A DNA stretch of 64,000 nt from Oscillospiraceae bacterium (GTDB lineage Bacteria; Bacillota; Clostridia; Oscillospirales; SIG519). This document shows, in pieces, positions 7,632 through 16,086 of this stretch. Below the pieces are notes generated by a model, which saw nothing but the letters and a program-made list of their open reading frames with translations, did no database searches and had not been told where the DNA came from. The stretch is taken from the NCBI GenBank assembly GCA_015067255.1, contig SVMS01000001.1, forward strand, positions 1 to 64,000, given 5' to 3'. Position 1 is the stretch's first letter. The number at the start of each line of letters is the position of its first letter. A program made the position numbers and the translations under genes.

Positions 7632-8147
7632 ATGAGAAGTCAAAATTTCAATATTCCGAATTGCATTACATCTCTGCGAATTATCGGAACAATATTCCTG
7701 TTATTCGTTGCACCTTTAACAACACCTTTTTTTGTTATATATACGTTAACGGGTGTTACTGATGTTTTAGATGGATTTATTGCAAGAAAAACAAATACTG
7801 TAAGTAAATTCGGTACAAAGCTTGACAGTGTTGCAGATTTAATGTTTTATACTGTTATGCTGTTAAAAATATTCCCTATACTATGGGAAAAGCTTCCTAA
7901 ACAAATCTGGATAGTTGTTGCTTTAATCTTACTTATCAGAGTTTCTGCATATATCGTATCTGCAGTTAAATACAAGCAATTCGCTTCCCGTCATTCATAT
8001 TTAAATAAATTAACAGGTCTTGTTCTGTTTAGTGTGCCCTATTTTCTTTCCTTACCCTTTGGAACTCCTCTTTGTTGGACTGTATGTATAATAGCGGCAT
8101 TAGCTTCAAGCTATGATTTGTTCGTTTATCTTTTTAAAAAAATCTAA
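7632..8147 (+). CDS. CDP-alcohol phosphatidyltransferase
   Basis: A 171-residue integral membrane protein of the CDP-alcohol phosphatidyltransferase family, most like phosphatidylglycerophosphate synthase. The family motif DG(2)AR(8)G(3)D(3)D is complete, from DVLDGFIARK to GTKLDSVADL. The N-terminal NIPNCITSLRI matches the usual start, so ATG 7632 is preferred over TTG 7614 and ATG 7620, although the ribosome site is weak. About five hydrophobic spans follow. Which alcohol it uses (glycerol phosphate, inositol phosphate or other) cannot be told. Confidence 0.8.
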   Translation: MRSQNFNIPNCITSLRIIGTIFLLFVAPLTTPFFVIYTLTGVTDVLDGFIARKTNTVSKFGTKLDSVADLMFYTVMLLKIFPILWEKLPKQIWIVVALILLIRVSAYIVSAVKYKQFASRHSYLNKLTGLVLFSVPYFLSLPFGTPLCWTVCIIAALASSYDLFVYLFKKI

Positions 8148-8192
8148 AAAATGCACCGATTTATCTCTTATGTAAAATCGGTGCATCTTTTT
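8148..8192. terminator. Bidirectional terminator
   Basis: ATGCACCGATTT at 8151-8162 pairs with AAATCGGTGCAT at 8175-8186, A-rich before and T-rich after. It separates two convergent genes. Confidence 0.85.
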
Positions 8193-8682
8193 ATCTGGCT
8201 GTGGGTTTTATTACTCCGCAAGCAATTTTTTTACCGGCATTTCCGGAAGGCTGAGTTGCAAAATCATCTGTAGACGAATGAATTACTACGGCTTTCTCCA
8301 AAATCTCTTTAACTGTAAATCTATCAGTTAAAAAAGCCAAAACTGCTTTACCGTTTACGCTAAATAACGATGGCATATCCCCTGCATGATAGGGATGCGG
8401 ACAATCCTTTGGATTGTAATGTCCCTTTGTATCTGCAAAGAAATCGTTTTCATCACCTGTACACTGTGAGCCGCTGTGAATATGAAAAGCAAATATGGGT
8501 GTGTCACAAACCTCTGCTTCTTTAGGGAGTCCAAAAATTTCAGCACGCACCATTACGCCCTCTCGCATCTGATAAAAAAACACCAAGCCTTTTATATCGG
8601 GATATTCTTCACTGCCGTTTATAAACGCTACTGCGTTTGCAGGCCTTCTGAAAACAGAAAAAATGCTATTGAATTTTCTCAT
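8191..8682 (-). CDS. Cu/Zn superoxide dismutase-like protein
   Basis: A 163-residue protein with the whole metal-ligand pattern of Cu/Zn-SOD. FHIHSG gives two Cu His and GHYNP the bridging His. HPYHAGD gives the Zn His residues and Asp, and VVIHSSTDDF gives the last Cu His. A Cys in CTGD and one in IACGVI could form the usual disulfide. There is no signal peptide, so it would act in the cytosol, where Cu loading and disulfide formation are unexpected in an anaerobe. A GAGGTGAG ribosome site precedes the ATG. It could be a metal-binding relative without dismutase activity. Confidence 0.8.
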   Translation of the reverse strand: MRKFNSIFSVFRRPANAVAFINGSEEYPDIKGLVFFYQMREGVMVRAEIFGLPKEAEVCDTPIFAFHIHSGSQCTGDENDFFADTKGHYNPKDCPHPYHAGDMPSLFSVNGKAVLAFLTDRFTVKEILEKAVVIHSSTDDFATQPSGNAGKKIACGVIKPTAR

Positions 8683-8769
8683 AATCTCACCTCGTTTTAT
8701 TTACATATACATTATATGTATAAAACGAAAAAAAGTTATTTTAGAATTTCTGATTAATTAAAAAAACAA

Positions 8770-8798
8770 TTGAATAAAAGCTAAATATATGGTATAAT
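8770..8798 (+). promoter_or_regulatory. Sigma-A promoter of hpt
   Basis: TTGAAT and TATAAT with a 17-bp spacer. The predicted start of transcription, near 8805, falls at the left end of the foldback repeat. Confidence 0.75.
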
Positions 8799-8805
8799 AT
8801 GTCTA

Positions 8806-8865
8806 ATAATGGTTATAGTTAGTCGAAAAAGTAAATAAAAATACTTTTTGACGCCAAACCATTAC
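8806..8865 (+). repeat. Foldback repeat, short copy, in hpt leader
   Basis: A 60-bp nested inverted repeat. TAATGGTT pairs with AACCATTA at the ends, and GTCGAAAAAGTA pairs with TACTTTTT-GAC inside. Its first ~55 bp recur at 36912-36967 with one substitution and one indel. It makes up most of the hpt 5' untranslated region. Confidence 0.75.
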
Positions 8866-8889
8866 AATATAGAAGGCAGGAACGCAATT

Positions 8890-9444
8890 ATGAAAGATAT
8901 TAAAAGTGTTGAAGATTTTAACAGCAAAATTAAAAAGATTATTATAACAAAGGAAGAAATTGATGAGAAGATAAAGGAAGCCGGAAAAAAGATAGACAGT
9001 ATCTATGACGGCAACCCTATACTGTTAGTAAGTATATTAAAGGGCTCTTTTATTTTTATGGCTGACCTTTGCCGAGCTGTAAGTGTCCCCTGTGAAATCG
9101 GTTTTATGTGTGCAAAAAGTTATTACGAGGGCACCGTTTCCTCCGGTATTGTAAAAATAACTATGGACCTTGACCGAGATATCAGCAAATACCACGTTGT
9201 AATAGTAGAGGATATTATTGATACAGGCAGAACCTTAAAAGATGTCGTAAAGCTTTTAAAATCACGAAATCCGCTTTCTTTAAAAGTTCTTTCCCTGCTG
9301 GATAAGCCTTCAAGAAGAATTGTTGATTTTGAAGCTGATATTGTACTCTTCACCATTCCCGATTATTTCGTTATCGGCTACGGTCTTGACTGCGGTGAAT
9401 ATTACAGAAATTTACCCTACATAGCAGAATTTGCAGAAGAATAA
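8890..9444 (+). CDS. hpt: Hypoxanthine phosphoribosyltransferase
   Basis: A 184-residue purine salvage enzyme joining hypoxanthine or guanine to PRPP. The PRPP-binding motif VVIVEDIIDTGRTL is at about residues 98-111. The KGSFIFMADL loop lies near residue 52 and the C-terminal YFVIGYGLD motif binds the base and Mg. ATG 8890 is chosen because GGCAGGA lies just upstream and the family start (IKSVEDF) follows. An in-frame upstream ATG at 8848 lies inside the foldback repeat. The gene is monocistronic, ended by a strong terminator. Confidence 0.92.
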   Translation: MKDIKSVEDFNSKIKKIIITKEEIDEKIKEAGKKIDSIYDGNPILLVSILKGSFIFMADLCRAVSVPCEIGFMCAKSYYEGTVSSGIVKITMDLDRDISKYHVVIVEDIIDTGRTLKDVVKLLKSRNPLSLKVLSLLDKPSRRIVDFEADIVLFTIPDYFVIGYGLDCGEYYRNLPYIAEFAEE

Positions 9445-9449
9445 TTGAT

Positions 9450-9484
9450 AAAAAAGTCCGAACTTTTTCAGTTCGGACTTTTTT
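9450..9484. terminator. Bidirectional terminator
   Basis: AAAAAGTCCGAAC pairs with GTTCGGACTTTTTT around a 7-base loop. It overlaps the last bases of the convergent ZIP gene. Confidence 0.88.
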
Positions 9485-10235
9485 AACCTAATAAAACATC
9501 TGTTATCAGCATAACACAAAAGCCGACAAGCAGTGCGTAAGTAGCGCCTCTTTGGTTTCCGTGTGCGTGCGTTTCGGGAATCATTTCATCGCTGATAATA
9601 TAAAGCATTGTGCCTCCTGCAAAGGCAAGGGCAAAAGGAAGAATTATTGATGCGATATTTACTGCAAAATATCCTATCAAGGTTCCTGCTACCTCTACAA
9701 GTCCCGTAATCATAGCACATATAAAGGTTTTCTTAGTTGTTACTCCCGCCGCCAGCATAGGCCCGATAATTACCATACCTTCGGGAATATTTTGCAAAGC
9801 AATACCGCCTGCAATAATAAGTGCGTGAGAAGAATTTTCTGAGCCAAAGCCTACTCCTGCCGCAATTCCTTCGGGCAAGTTATGTATGGCAATAGCGGTT
9901 ACAAACAAAAGAACCTTACTTAAATTAGTATTGTTATGAGCTTCTGTATCGCTTCCCATAAGCTTATGAAGGTGAGGCACTAACTTATCTATAAGATTAA
10001 GGCAAACTGCACCCACAAAAATTCCGACAACTGTAATAAGTATTCCGTATTTTCCGCCGTATTCCAATGATGGTAAAATAAGTCCCAACACTGCTGCGGC
10101 AAGCATAACGCCTGCGGCAAAGGATAATACAATATCCGAAAATTTATGAGATACTTTTTTAAAAATAAATCCTATTAAAGCACCTATTATTGTTGCTCCG
10201 CCTACTCCGAAAGCAGTTAACAGCACTAAGCTCAT
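9483..10235 (-). CDS. ZIP family metal transporter
   Basis: A 250-residue, eight-helix ZIP transporter importing divalent metal such as zinc or iron. The metal-binding motifs are HNLPEGIAAG in helix 4 and QNIPEGMVI in helix 5. A histidine-containing loop (VPHLHKL, then TEAHNN) lies between helices 3 and 4. It resembles the GufA/ZupT branch. AAAGGATG precedes the ATG. It is a single-gene unit next to redox genes that need metals, but no link is shown. Confidence 0.88.
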   Translation of the reverse strand: MSLVLLTAFGVGGATIIGALIGFIFKKVSHKFSDIVLSFAAGVMLAAAVLGLILPSLEYGGKYGILITVVGIFVGAVCLNLIDKLVPHLHKLMGSDTEAHNNTNLSKVLLFVTAIAIHNLPEGIAAGVGFGSENSSHALIIAGGIALQNIPEGMVIIGPMLAAGVTTKKTFICAMITGLVEVAGTLIGYFAVNIASIILPFALAFAGGTMLYIISDEMIPETHAHGNQRGATYALLVGFCVMLITDVLLG

Positions 10236-10252
10236 ATAAAAAACATCCTTTC

Positions 10253-10550
10253 AAAAGGGGCTGTAAAAAAAGCGCAGAGCGCATAAAACAAGTAAATAAA
10301 GTAACCATATACCATCTTTTTATGAAAAAAAGAGCAAAAATTAATAGAAAAACATCTTTTTGATAATTCTTCTAATAAATATACGTTTTTTGCTATCTGC
10401 CAATTTCGCCCTCGGAGTACCTCTGTACGCCGTCGGGTAACCGCCGACAAGGCTTTGTCGGCGCAAAATTGACAGATTCTGCACATTTTTTCCTATCCCC
10501 TAAAAATGAGGCTGTAAAAAAACTTTTTCGTTTTTTTTACAGCCCCTTTT
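10253..10550. repeat. 298-bp foldback element with 19-bp inverted ends
   Basis: AAAAGGGGCTGTAAAAAAA at 10253-10271 is repeated inverted and perfect at 10532-10550. Inside there is a second nested foldback (TCTGCCAATTT near 10395 against AAATTGACAGA near 10480) enclosing the GC-rich hairpin CGCCGACAA/TTTGTCGGCG. The right end forms its own hairpin with GGCTGTAAAAAAAC at about 10511-10524, which can serve as the rubredoxin terminator. No target duplication and no credible gene are seen. It fills the whole gap between the ZIP and rubredoxin genes. Confidence 0.7.
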
Positions 10551-10558
10551 ACCATTTC

Positions 10559-10717
10559 TTATTGCTCGCTGAAGCTGTCTTTGCCTACTCCGCAAAGAGG
10601 ACATACAAAATCATCGGGAAGATCTTCAAATTTTGTGCCCGGTGCAATACCGTTATCGGGATCGCCTGCCGCTTCGTCATAAACCCAGCCGCATACATCG
10701 CATACATACTTTTTCAT
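10559..10717 (-). CDS. Rubredoxin
   Basis: A 52-residue rubredoxin, an Fe(Cys)4 one-electron carrier of the cytosol. Both ligand knuckles are intact: [11 protein letters not shown] near residues 4-14 and [11 protein letters not shown] near residues 36-46. The conserved [11 protein letters not shown] and FEDLPDD lie between. A perfect AGGAGG site precedes the ATG at 10717. It follows fprA by 25 bp on the same strand and is the natural electron donor to that flavodiiron protein. Confidence 0.95.
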   Translation of the reverse strand: MKKYVCDVCGWVYDEAAGDPDNGIAPGTKFEDLPDDFVCPLCGVGKDSFSEQ

Positions 10718-10742
10718 TTTATTTTCCTCCTTTTAAAATATA

Positions 10743-11897
10743 TTACTTGCTAAGCTCTTGTGCAAGAGCGTCAAGCTGAGCAAGACTTTCTTCATTAAGA
10801 CTTGAAACAATTTTCACAGTTGTATCGGAAAAGGTTATATTTTTGCTTTTTTCAAGCATATCCTTCATCACCTTCGCCGCAATAGGCGCCCAACTTCCGT
10901 TTTCAATTAAAGCTACTGTACGGTTACTGAAATTACGTTCTGTTAAATGATTGATAAATTCACGCATAAAAGGGAAAATCTCTGCATTATAGGTAGTGGT
11001 TGCAAGAACTATTTTGCTGTATCTGAAAGCATCCTCTACAGCTTCTGCCATATCACAGCGTGCCAAATCATTTATTACTACCTTAGGACAGCCGTTTTCC
11101 TTTAATTTTTCTGCAAGATACATAACTGCCTTTTTAGTATTCCCATAAATTGAGGTATATGAAATTACAATTCCCTCTTCTTCGGGCTGATAGCTTGACC
11201 ATATATTATATAAATTAAAATAATATTCTAAATTCTCGCTGATTACAGGACCGTGCAAGGGGCAAATAATCTCGATATCCAAAGCCGCTGCTTTTTTTAA
11301 CAGGTTTTGCACCTGAACACCGTATTTACCTACTATTCCTATATAGTAACGCCTTGCTTCGCAAGCCCAATCCTCTTCAATATCCAAAGCTCCGAATTTT
11401 CCGAAAGCGTCAGCTGAAAACAAAACCTTATCGGTACTGTCATAGCTTACAATAACCTCGGGCCAATGCACCATAGGCGCTGTTACAAAGCTTATATTAT
11501 GCTTTCCTAAAGAAAGGGTATCTCCTTCACCTACAACTATTTTATTTTCTTCAAAATCTATCCCGAAAAAATTTTTCATCATTACAAAAGATTTAGAAGA
11601 TGCAACAACCTTCACATCGGGATAAGCGTTTATAAGGCTAATAATATTTGAAGAATGGTCAGGCTCCATATGCTGAATTATAAGATAATCGGGCTTTCTT
11701 TCCGAAAGCGCATTTTTAATATTATTGAGCCATTCATCAGTAAAGCCTGCGGAAACAGTATCTATAATTGCAATTTTTTCATCTATTATAGCATATGAAT
11801 TATACGCCATTCCGTTAGGCACTTCATACTGACCTTCAAACAAGTCAATTATATGGTCATTAACTCCGATATATTTAATGTCATTTGTAATTTTCAT
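10743..11897 (-). CDS. fprA: FprA family A-type flavodiiron protein
   Basis: A 384-residue flavoprotein. The N-terminal metallo-beta-lactamase domain carries the diiron ligands, with QHMEPDHSSN near residues 78-87 (HxExDH), APMVHWPE and CPLHGPV. From about residue 250 a flavodoxin domain begins with SYTSIYGNTKKA, the FMN phosphate loop. Such proteins reduce oxygen, and often nitric oxide, to protect anaerobes. The electrons come from rubredoxin, encoded next in the operon. AGAGGT precedes the ATG. Confidence 0.92.
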   Translation of the reverse strand: MKITNDIKYIGVNDHIIDLFEGQYEVPNGMAYNSYAIIDEKIAIIDTVSAGFTDEWLNNIKNALSERKPDYLIIQHMEPDHSSNIISLINAYPDVKVVASSKSFVMMKNFFGIDFEENKIVVGEGDTLSLGKHNISFVTAPMVHWPEVIVSYDSTDKVLFSADAFGKFGALDIEEDWACEARRYYIGIVGKYGVQVQNLLKKAAALDIEIICPLHGPVISENLEYYFNLYNIWSSYQPEEEGIVISYTSIYGNTKKAVMYLAEKLKENGCPKVVINDLARCDMAEAVEDAFRYSKIVLATTTYNAEIFPFMREFINHLTERNFSNRTVALIENGSWAPIAAKVMKDMLEKSKNITFSDTTVKIVSSLNEESLAQLDALAQELSK

Positions 11898-11971
11898 TTT
11901 TACCTCTGATTAATAATATTCTCAAATAATTATACCATATAATTTTTGAATTATCAACCAATTTATTATAT

Positions 11972-12009
11972 AAAAACGTCTGTCAATTTAAAAATCAACA
12001 GACGTTTTT
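11972..12009. terminator. Bidirectional terminator
   Basis: AAAAACGTCTGT pairs with ACAGACGTTTTT. It ends the isomerase/aldolase operon on the minus strand. Confidence 0.85.
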
Positions 12010-12015
12010 GTCATT

Positions 12016-13026
12016 TTATTTTATTGAATACCACATATCAAGATATGCTCTGACATCTTTTTTCATTTGCTCAAAAATTATGTTCTGACGATAAGCTGTT
12101 GTAAAATATCCAAGATTAGCAGGCTCGTCTGGATTTGCTTTTTCTGTAAGGTAGCCGTCAGCCACTAATTTATCAACAGTAGCTTTATTTGCAACCTTGC
12201 GTGCATTACGTACCATCTGGTCAAACAGATAAGGTGAGGAATCACGCTCCAAAGCTGTCCAAACATTAACCTTGCACACACCGTCATTATAAAGATTTGC
12301 CACCTGATCATTGGGAACAGAAGATGTTCCGTGAAGAACGATATGCTCGCCTATAACCTTTTTGATTTCTCGGCTTACTTCACCGTGATACTGCAAATCC
12401 TTACCGGAAGCACGATGCTCTGTACCAAGATTGCACACTACAAGGTCTACTCCTGTTTCGTCTATGAAACGGCGTGCATCTTCAGGTGTTGTCAGGTTAT
12501 TGCACGCTCCGCCTCCTGCATCTACTATTTCGTCACAAGCGCCTTCTATAACAATTTCGTGTCCGCGCTTTTTAACGAATTCAGCGGTCTTGCGGATATT
12601 TTCTTCTAAAGGAAGATTAGAAGCATCGTACATAATTGAAGCATAATCTGTAAGGTCGCTCTCTAATAAAACAGCGTCCAAATCGTGCTGTATATGGTCA
12701 AGATGAAGCATTACCTGTAAGTTCTCAAAAATACCGCCCTTATCAGCCAATACTTTCATTTCCTCAGTAAACAGCTTAAGACCTGTATCACAGCAACCTG
12801 TATTGGTATAGTTAGTAGCCTGGCTACGATGGTCATAGCGGCAGGTTATTGCCACAATAATAGGTAATTTATCTAAGCCGTGATCTTTTCTGAATTCTTC
12901 TGCGGCTGTAAGAATTGCTTCATTAGTAGTTAAATTTTCGGTGCAAACACAAGGAAGTACCCAGCCCTTTTCACCGGCAGCCTTATATATATCTAAAACT
13001 TCTTGTCTGTCACGAATGATACTCAT
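12016..13026 (-). CDS. Class II ketose-bisphosphate aldolase-like protein
   Basis: A 336-residue zinc-dependent class II aldolase relative. The zinc site HLDHIQHDLD (HxxH type) is near residue 108. EGACDE, TEHRASG and VLHGTSS supply further ligands and the phosphate loop, and NVNVWT-like KVNVWTALERD follows. It is more divergent than glycolytic fructose-bisphosphate aldolase and is cotranscribed, 10 bp apart, with a fucose/arabinose isomerase-type enzyme. A dedicated sugar pathway is likelier than central glycolysis. The sugar is unknown, and no kinase is encoded in the pair. Confidence 0.8.
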   Translation of the reverse strand: MSIIRDRQEVLDIYKAAGEKGWVLPCVCTENLTTNEAILTAAEEFRKDHGLDKLPIIVAITCRYDHRSQATNYTNTGCCDTGLKLFTEEMKVLADKGGIFENLQVMLHLDHIQHDLDAVLLESDLTDYASIMYDASNLPLEENIRKTAEFVKKRGHEIVIEGACDEIVDAGGGACNNLTTPEDARRFIDETGVDLVVCNLGTEHRASGKDLQYHGEVSREIKKVIGEHIVLHGTSSVPNDQVANLYNDGVCKVNVWTALERDSSPYLFDQMVRNARKVANKATVDKLVADGYLTEKANPDEPANLGYFTTAYRQNIIFEQMKKDVRAYLDMWYSIK

Positions 13027-13036
13027 TTTTTTCTCC

Positions 13037-14437
13037 TTAAATCTTCACTACGTTATATTTAAGATATGTGCCAAATGCTTCTTCCAAAACTTCCTGCATA
13101 TGACCTACACCAACAGTAGTATGATGCTTAAAGCCGCCACGAGCAAGCTTTATAAGCTTATTCTGTAAATCATCAATCTCAGCTACGCCGCCGCAACCAA
13201 AGAAAGCAGCTTCTATTTCATCATCTGTAAACTTACCTTCGCTTGCATATATTGTAAGCTTGCCGTCCTCTGTCAGACAGTTAGAGTAAGTCATATCGAA
13301 AGCACGGATTCTGCCTTCGTTTGTACCCCAACCGCTGCCGGGATCGCCTTTAGCAAACATCTTATGCTCTGTAACTGTTCCCTTTCCTTTCATAAGACCC
13401 TGAGCAACAGGACCGCAATGGAAGAGGATAACTTTATTTTCGTCTTCACCGTAGTTGTTATTCCAGTCAAGACAAGTTGTGGGCTCACCGGAAGCCAATG
13501 CCATAGCACGCATAGAGATAGCTGAGCAAAGGTCAATTTCACAGGAGCAAACTATACCGCGGTCATTGAGCTCTGAAATGAGCACGCAAGGACATACACG
13601 CAAAATAGTTTCCATCTCGTTCCAGCAACGTAATGTGATAGCATCAAGATGATATTCTTCTATGTATTCATCAATAACTACGCTGATTTTAGCAAGTGTA
13701 AGCTTGTTTGACATAGGTACACGTGAAAAATCGGTATAATTTTCAAGATGCTTAATACGTGCTAAAACTGCTGCATCGTCATCAGCCTTCTGCTGTACCT
13801 TGAATACTAATTCAGAAAGGTCAAAGGACTCTACATTTATGCCGTAACGCTGAAGAGTAACCTCGTCAAATCTAACTGTTTTGAAAGCAGTTGTACGGGC
13901 ACCGATACAGCCAAGATTAAAGCGCTTCATACCGCCTACTACACGGCAGATAGCCGCAAAATCGTCTAAATTCTGACGGAAAGCATCTGTCAAGGGATGT
14001 ACTACGTGGGGCTTCAGAACGGTAAAGGGAATCTTATACTGATAGAAAACATCAGTAACAGAGAACTTACCGCAGTAAGCATCACGGCGATGCTTAAAGT
14101 CCATCTTGCCGATTTCATCGGGATAAGCTTGCATCAAAATCGGAACGCCTGCATCCTGCAAAGCTGTAACAGCTCCGTTTTCATCTACGAAAATAGGCAT
14201 ACAGAGAATAACTCCGTCATATTCGCCCTCATGAGATTTCAGCCAATCGTGATAAAGAAGGCCTTCATCTCTTGTTTCTACTGCTCCGTAACGAGTAGCA
14301 TCTTCGTCCATAGCTATATAGTCATAGCCTGCATCTGTAACCGCTTTTATCATATCCTTACGAGCGCCTAAAATAAGCTCTCCGGGCATAAATCCACGGT
14401 TACCGAAAAATAGTGCAAAAGTAGTTTTCTTTTTCAT
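13037..14437 (-). CDS. L-fucose/L-arabinose isomerase family protein
   Basis: A 466-residue sugar isomerase relative, expected to interconvert an aldose and a ketose using Mn. The C-terminal half has the family landmarks LASGEPTTCLDWNNNYG and VILFHCGP (about residues 325-350), and the middle has ITLRCWNEME. The start is ATG 14437, where AGGAGGA lies seven bases upstream; the longer frame runs through that ribosome site. It leads a two-gene operon with a class II aldolase and is driven by a promoter that carries a palindrome over its -10 box. The true substrate is unknown. Confidence 0.78.
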   Translation of the reverse strand: MKKKTTFALFFGNRGFMPGELILGARKDMIKAVTDAGYDYIAMDEDATRYGAVETRDEGLLYHDWLKSHEGEYDGVILCMPIFVDENGAVTALQDAGVPILMQAYPDEIGKMDFKHRRDAYCGKFSVTDVFYQYKIPFTVLKPHVVHPLTDAFRQNLDDFAAICRVVGGMKRFNLGCIGARTTAFKTVRFDEVTLQRYGINVESFDLSELVFKVQQKADDDAAVLARIKHLENYTDFSRVPMSNKLTLAKISVVIDEYIEEYHLDAITLRCWNEMETILRVCPCVLISELNDRGIVCSCEIDLCSAISMRAMALASGEPTTCLDWNNNYGEDENKVILFHCGPVAQGLMKGKGTVTEHKMFAKGDPGSGWGTNEGRIRAFDMTYSNCLTEDGKLTIYASEGKFTDDEIEAAFFGCGGVAEIDDLQNKLIKLARGGFKHHTTVGVGHMQEVLEEAFGTYLKYNVVKI

Positions 14438-14505
14438 AAAAATCCTCCTAAACATTAGCTTTTTGCTAATTATTAATTACTAAAAATACGTATATGTACA
14501 TCATT

Positions 14506-14546
14506 ATATACTACGTTTAGTATATCATATTATTTTTTTTAGTCAA
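14506..14546 (-). promoter_or_regulatory. Promoter with palindromic operator, isomerase operon
   Basis: On the minus strand TTGACT (14541-14546) and TATACT (14519-14524) are 16 bp apart. A perfect inverted repeat, ATATACTA then four bases then TAGTATAT (14506-14525), covers the -10 box and the likely start of transcription. That is where a repressor of the GntR or LacI type would block polymerase. No regulator gene is adjacent. Confidence 0.7.
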
Positions 14547-14646
14547 TAATTTGTATACAAAAAATCATTATTTTTTAATAGAATTTACACTTTTTTAGCT
14601 TTAGTTGTATATTTTTCAGCTAAACCTTGCTTTTTCTCATATAATT

Positions 14647-16080
14647 TTATTTTCTTGTCCAGGTAGCAGGCATAAACAGAATAAGCAAAGGATAAATTTC
14701 AAGACGGCCAAGCATCATAGCAAAGGTCATACACAGCTTAGAAAAGCCCGAATACGCATTGTAATTAACAGCCGCTTTTCCAAGGGCAGGACCTATATTG
14801 TTAAATGTAGATACCGCCGCTGAAAGATTAGTTTCTATATCAAAAGGTTCAAGACATAAAATCAGAAACAGCGCAACTATACATAAGCAATATATTGCAA
14901 AATATGACCAGACACCTGTCATCATCTCTTCGTCTACTATCTTACCCTCAAAGCGAATTGATTTTACTGTTCTGGGATGCAATATATGTTTAATTCTATT
15001 GTTTATACCCTTACACAATACAACAAAACGGGAAACCTTAAGTCCTCCTGCCGTAGAGCCTGCACAACCGCCCAAAAACATAAGCATAAGCAGTATTGCT
15101 TTAGAGAAAACAGGCCAAGCGTTAAAATCAGCTGTTGTATATCCTGTTGTACTTATAATCGCCGCAACCTGAAAGGCTGAGTCACGTACAGCGTGACTGC
15201 CTGACTGATACTGAGGCAAAATATTAAAGAATATAATTATGACTGAGGTTGTAATTATTCCTAAATATATCCAAAGTTCTCTGCTCTTTAAAGCAGTTAA
15301 GACCTTGCCTGCAATTATAAAATAAAAAAGGTTAAAGTTTATTCCGAAAATTGCCATAAATACAGTGATTACCCACTGAATATACGGACTGTATGAAGCT
15401 ATACTGTCTGCCTTTATACCAAAGCCGCCTGTACCCGCAGTAGCAAGGGCGTGTACTATACTTTCATAAACAGACATTCCTCCGCATAAAAGCAAAACCG
15501 CCAATGACAAAGTAAGTACTATATAGATTATATATAAAATTCTCGCTGTAGACTTTGCTCTGGGCACAAGCTTATCTATAACAGGTCCGGGCATTTCGGC
15601 ACGAAGCATATGAATAGAACGTCCTGAAGCTGATGGTGCAATAGCCATAACAAGCACCAGCACTCCCATACCGCCTATCCAATGAGTAAAGCTTCTCCAA
15701 AACAAAATGCCTTTACTTAAAATTTCAACATTTTCAACAATAGTTGCTCCCGTAGTTGTAAGTCCGCTTGCCGTTTCAAAAAAACAGTTTATAAAGCCGG
15801 GGATTTCTCCGCTGAAATAAAAGGGCAATGCACCTAAAAATGATAAAACTACCCAGGAAAGAGCAACAGTAATCAGTCCTTCCTTGGCAAAAAATACCTC
15901 ATCCTTAGGTTTAAAAAGAAGAGAAGCAAAAAATACAAATGCACAAATAACCGCAGATACCAAAAGCCATATTCCGCTGCCTTCCATATAAATAAGGGAC
16001 ACAAGTGCAGATAACAGTAAGCATACTGCCTCTATACCGACAATTTTACCTGTGGTATGTATTATCATTTTATAATTCAT
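14647..16080 (-). CDS. trkH: Trk potassium uptake channel subunit TrkH
   Basis: A 477-residue membrane protein with about ten helices, the K+-conducting subunit of a Trk/Ktr system. The four pore-loop repeats are visible as ASGLTTTGATI, ATAGTGGFGI, STTGYTTADF and STFNNIGPALG, each with the filter glycine. It also has FWRSFTHWIGGMG. It lies 6 bp after trkA on the same strand, so channel and regulatory subunit are made together. Length fits the family. Confidence 0.93.
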   Translation of the reverse strand: MNYKMIIHTTGKIVGIEAVCLLLSALVSLIYMEGSGIWLLVSAVICAFVFFASLLFKPKDEVFFAKEGLITVALSWVVLSFLGALPFYFSGEIPGFINCFFETASGLTTTGATIVENVEILSKGILFWRSFTHWIGGMGVLVLVMAIAPSASGRSIHMLRAEMPGPVIDKLVPRAKSTARILYIIYIVLTLSLAVLLLCGGMSVYESIVHALATAGTGGFGIKADSIASYSPYIQWVITVFMAIFGINFNLFYFIIAGKVLTALKSRELWIYLGIITTSVIIIFFNILPQYQSGSHAVRDSAFQVAAIISTTGYTTADFNAWPVFSKAILLMLMFLGGCAGSTAGGLKVSRFVVLCKGINNRIKHILHPRTVKSIRFEGKIVDEEMMTGVWSYFAIYCLCIVALFLILCLEPFDIETNLSAAVSTFNNIGPALGKAAVNYNAYSGFSKLCMTFAMMLGRLEIYPLLILFMPATWTRK

Positions 16081-16086
16081 TTAAAT

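Noticed and set aside
10232-10486. An 84-codon minus-strand frame inside the 298-bp foldback element
   Set aside because: It consists of the element's inverted repeats and hairpins and has no ribosome site.
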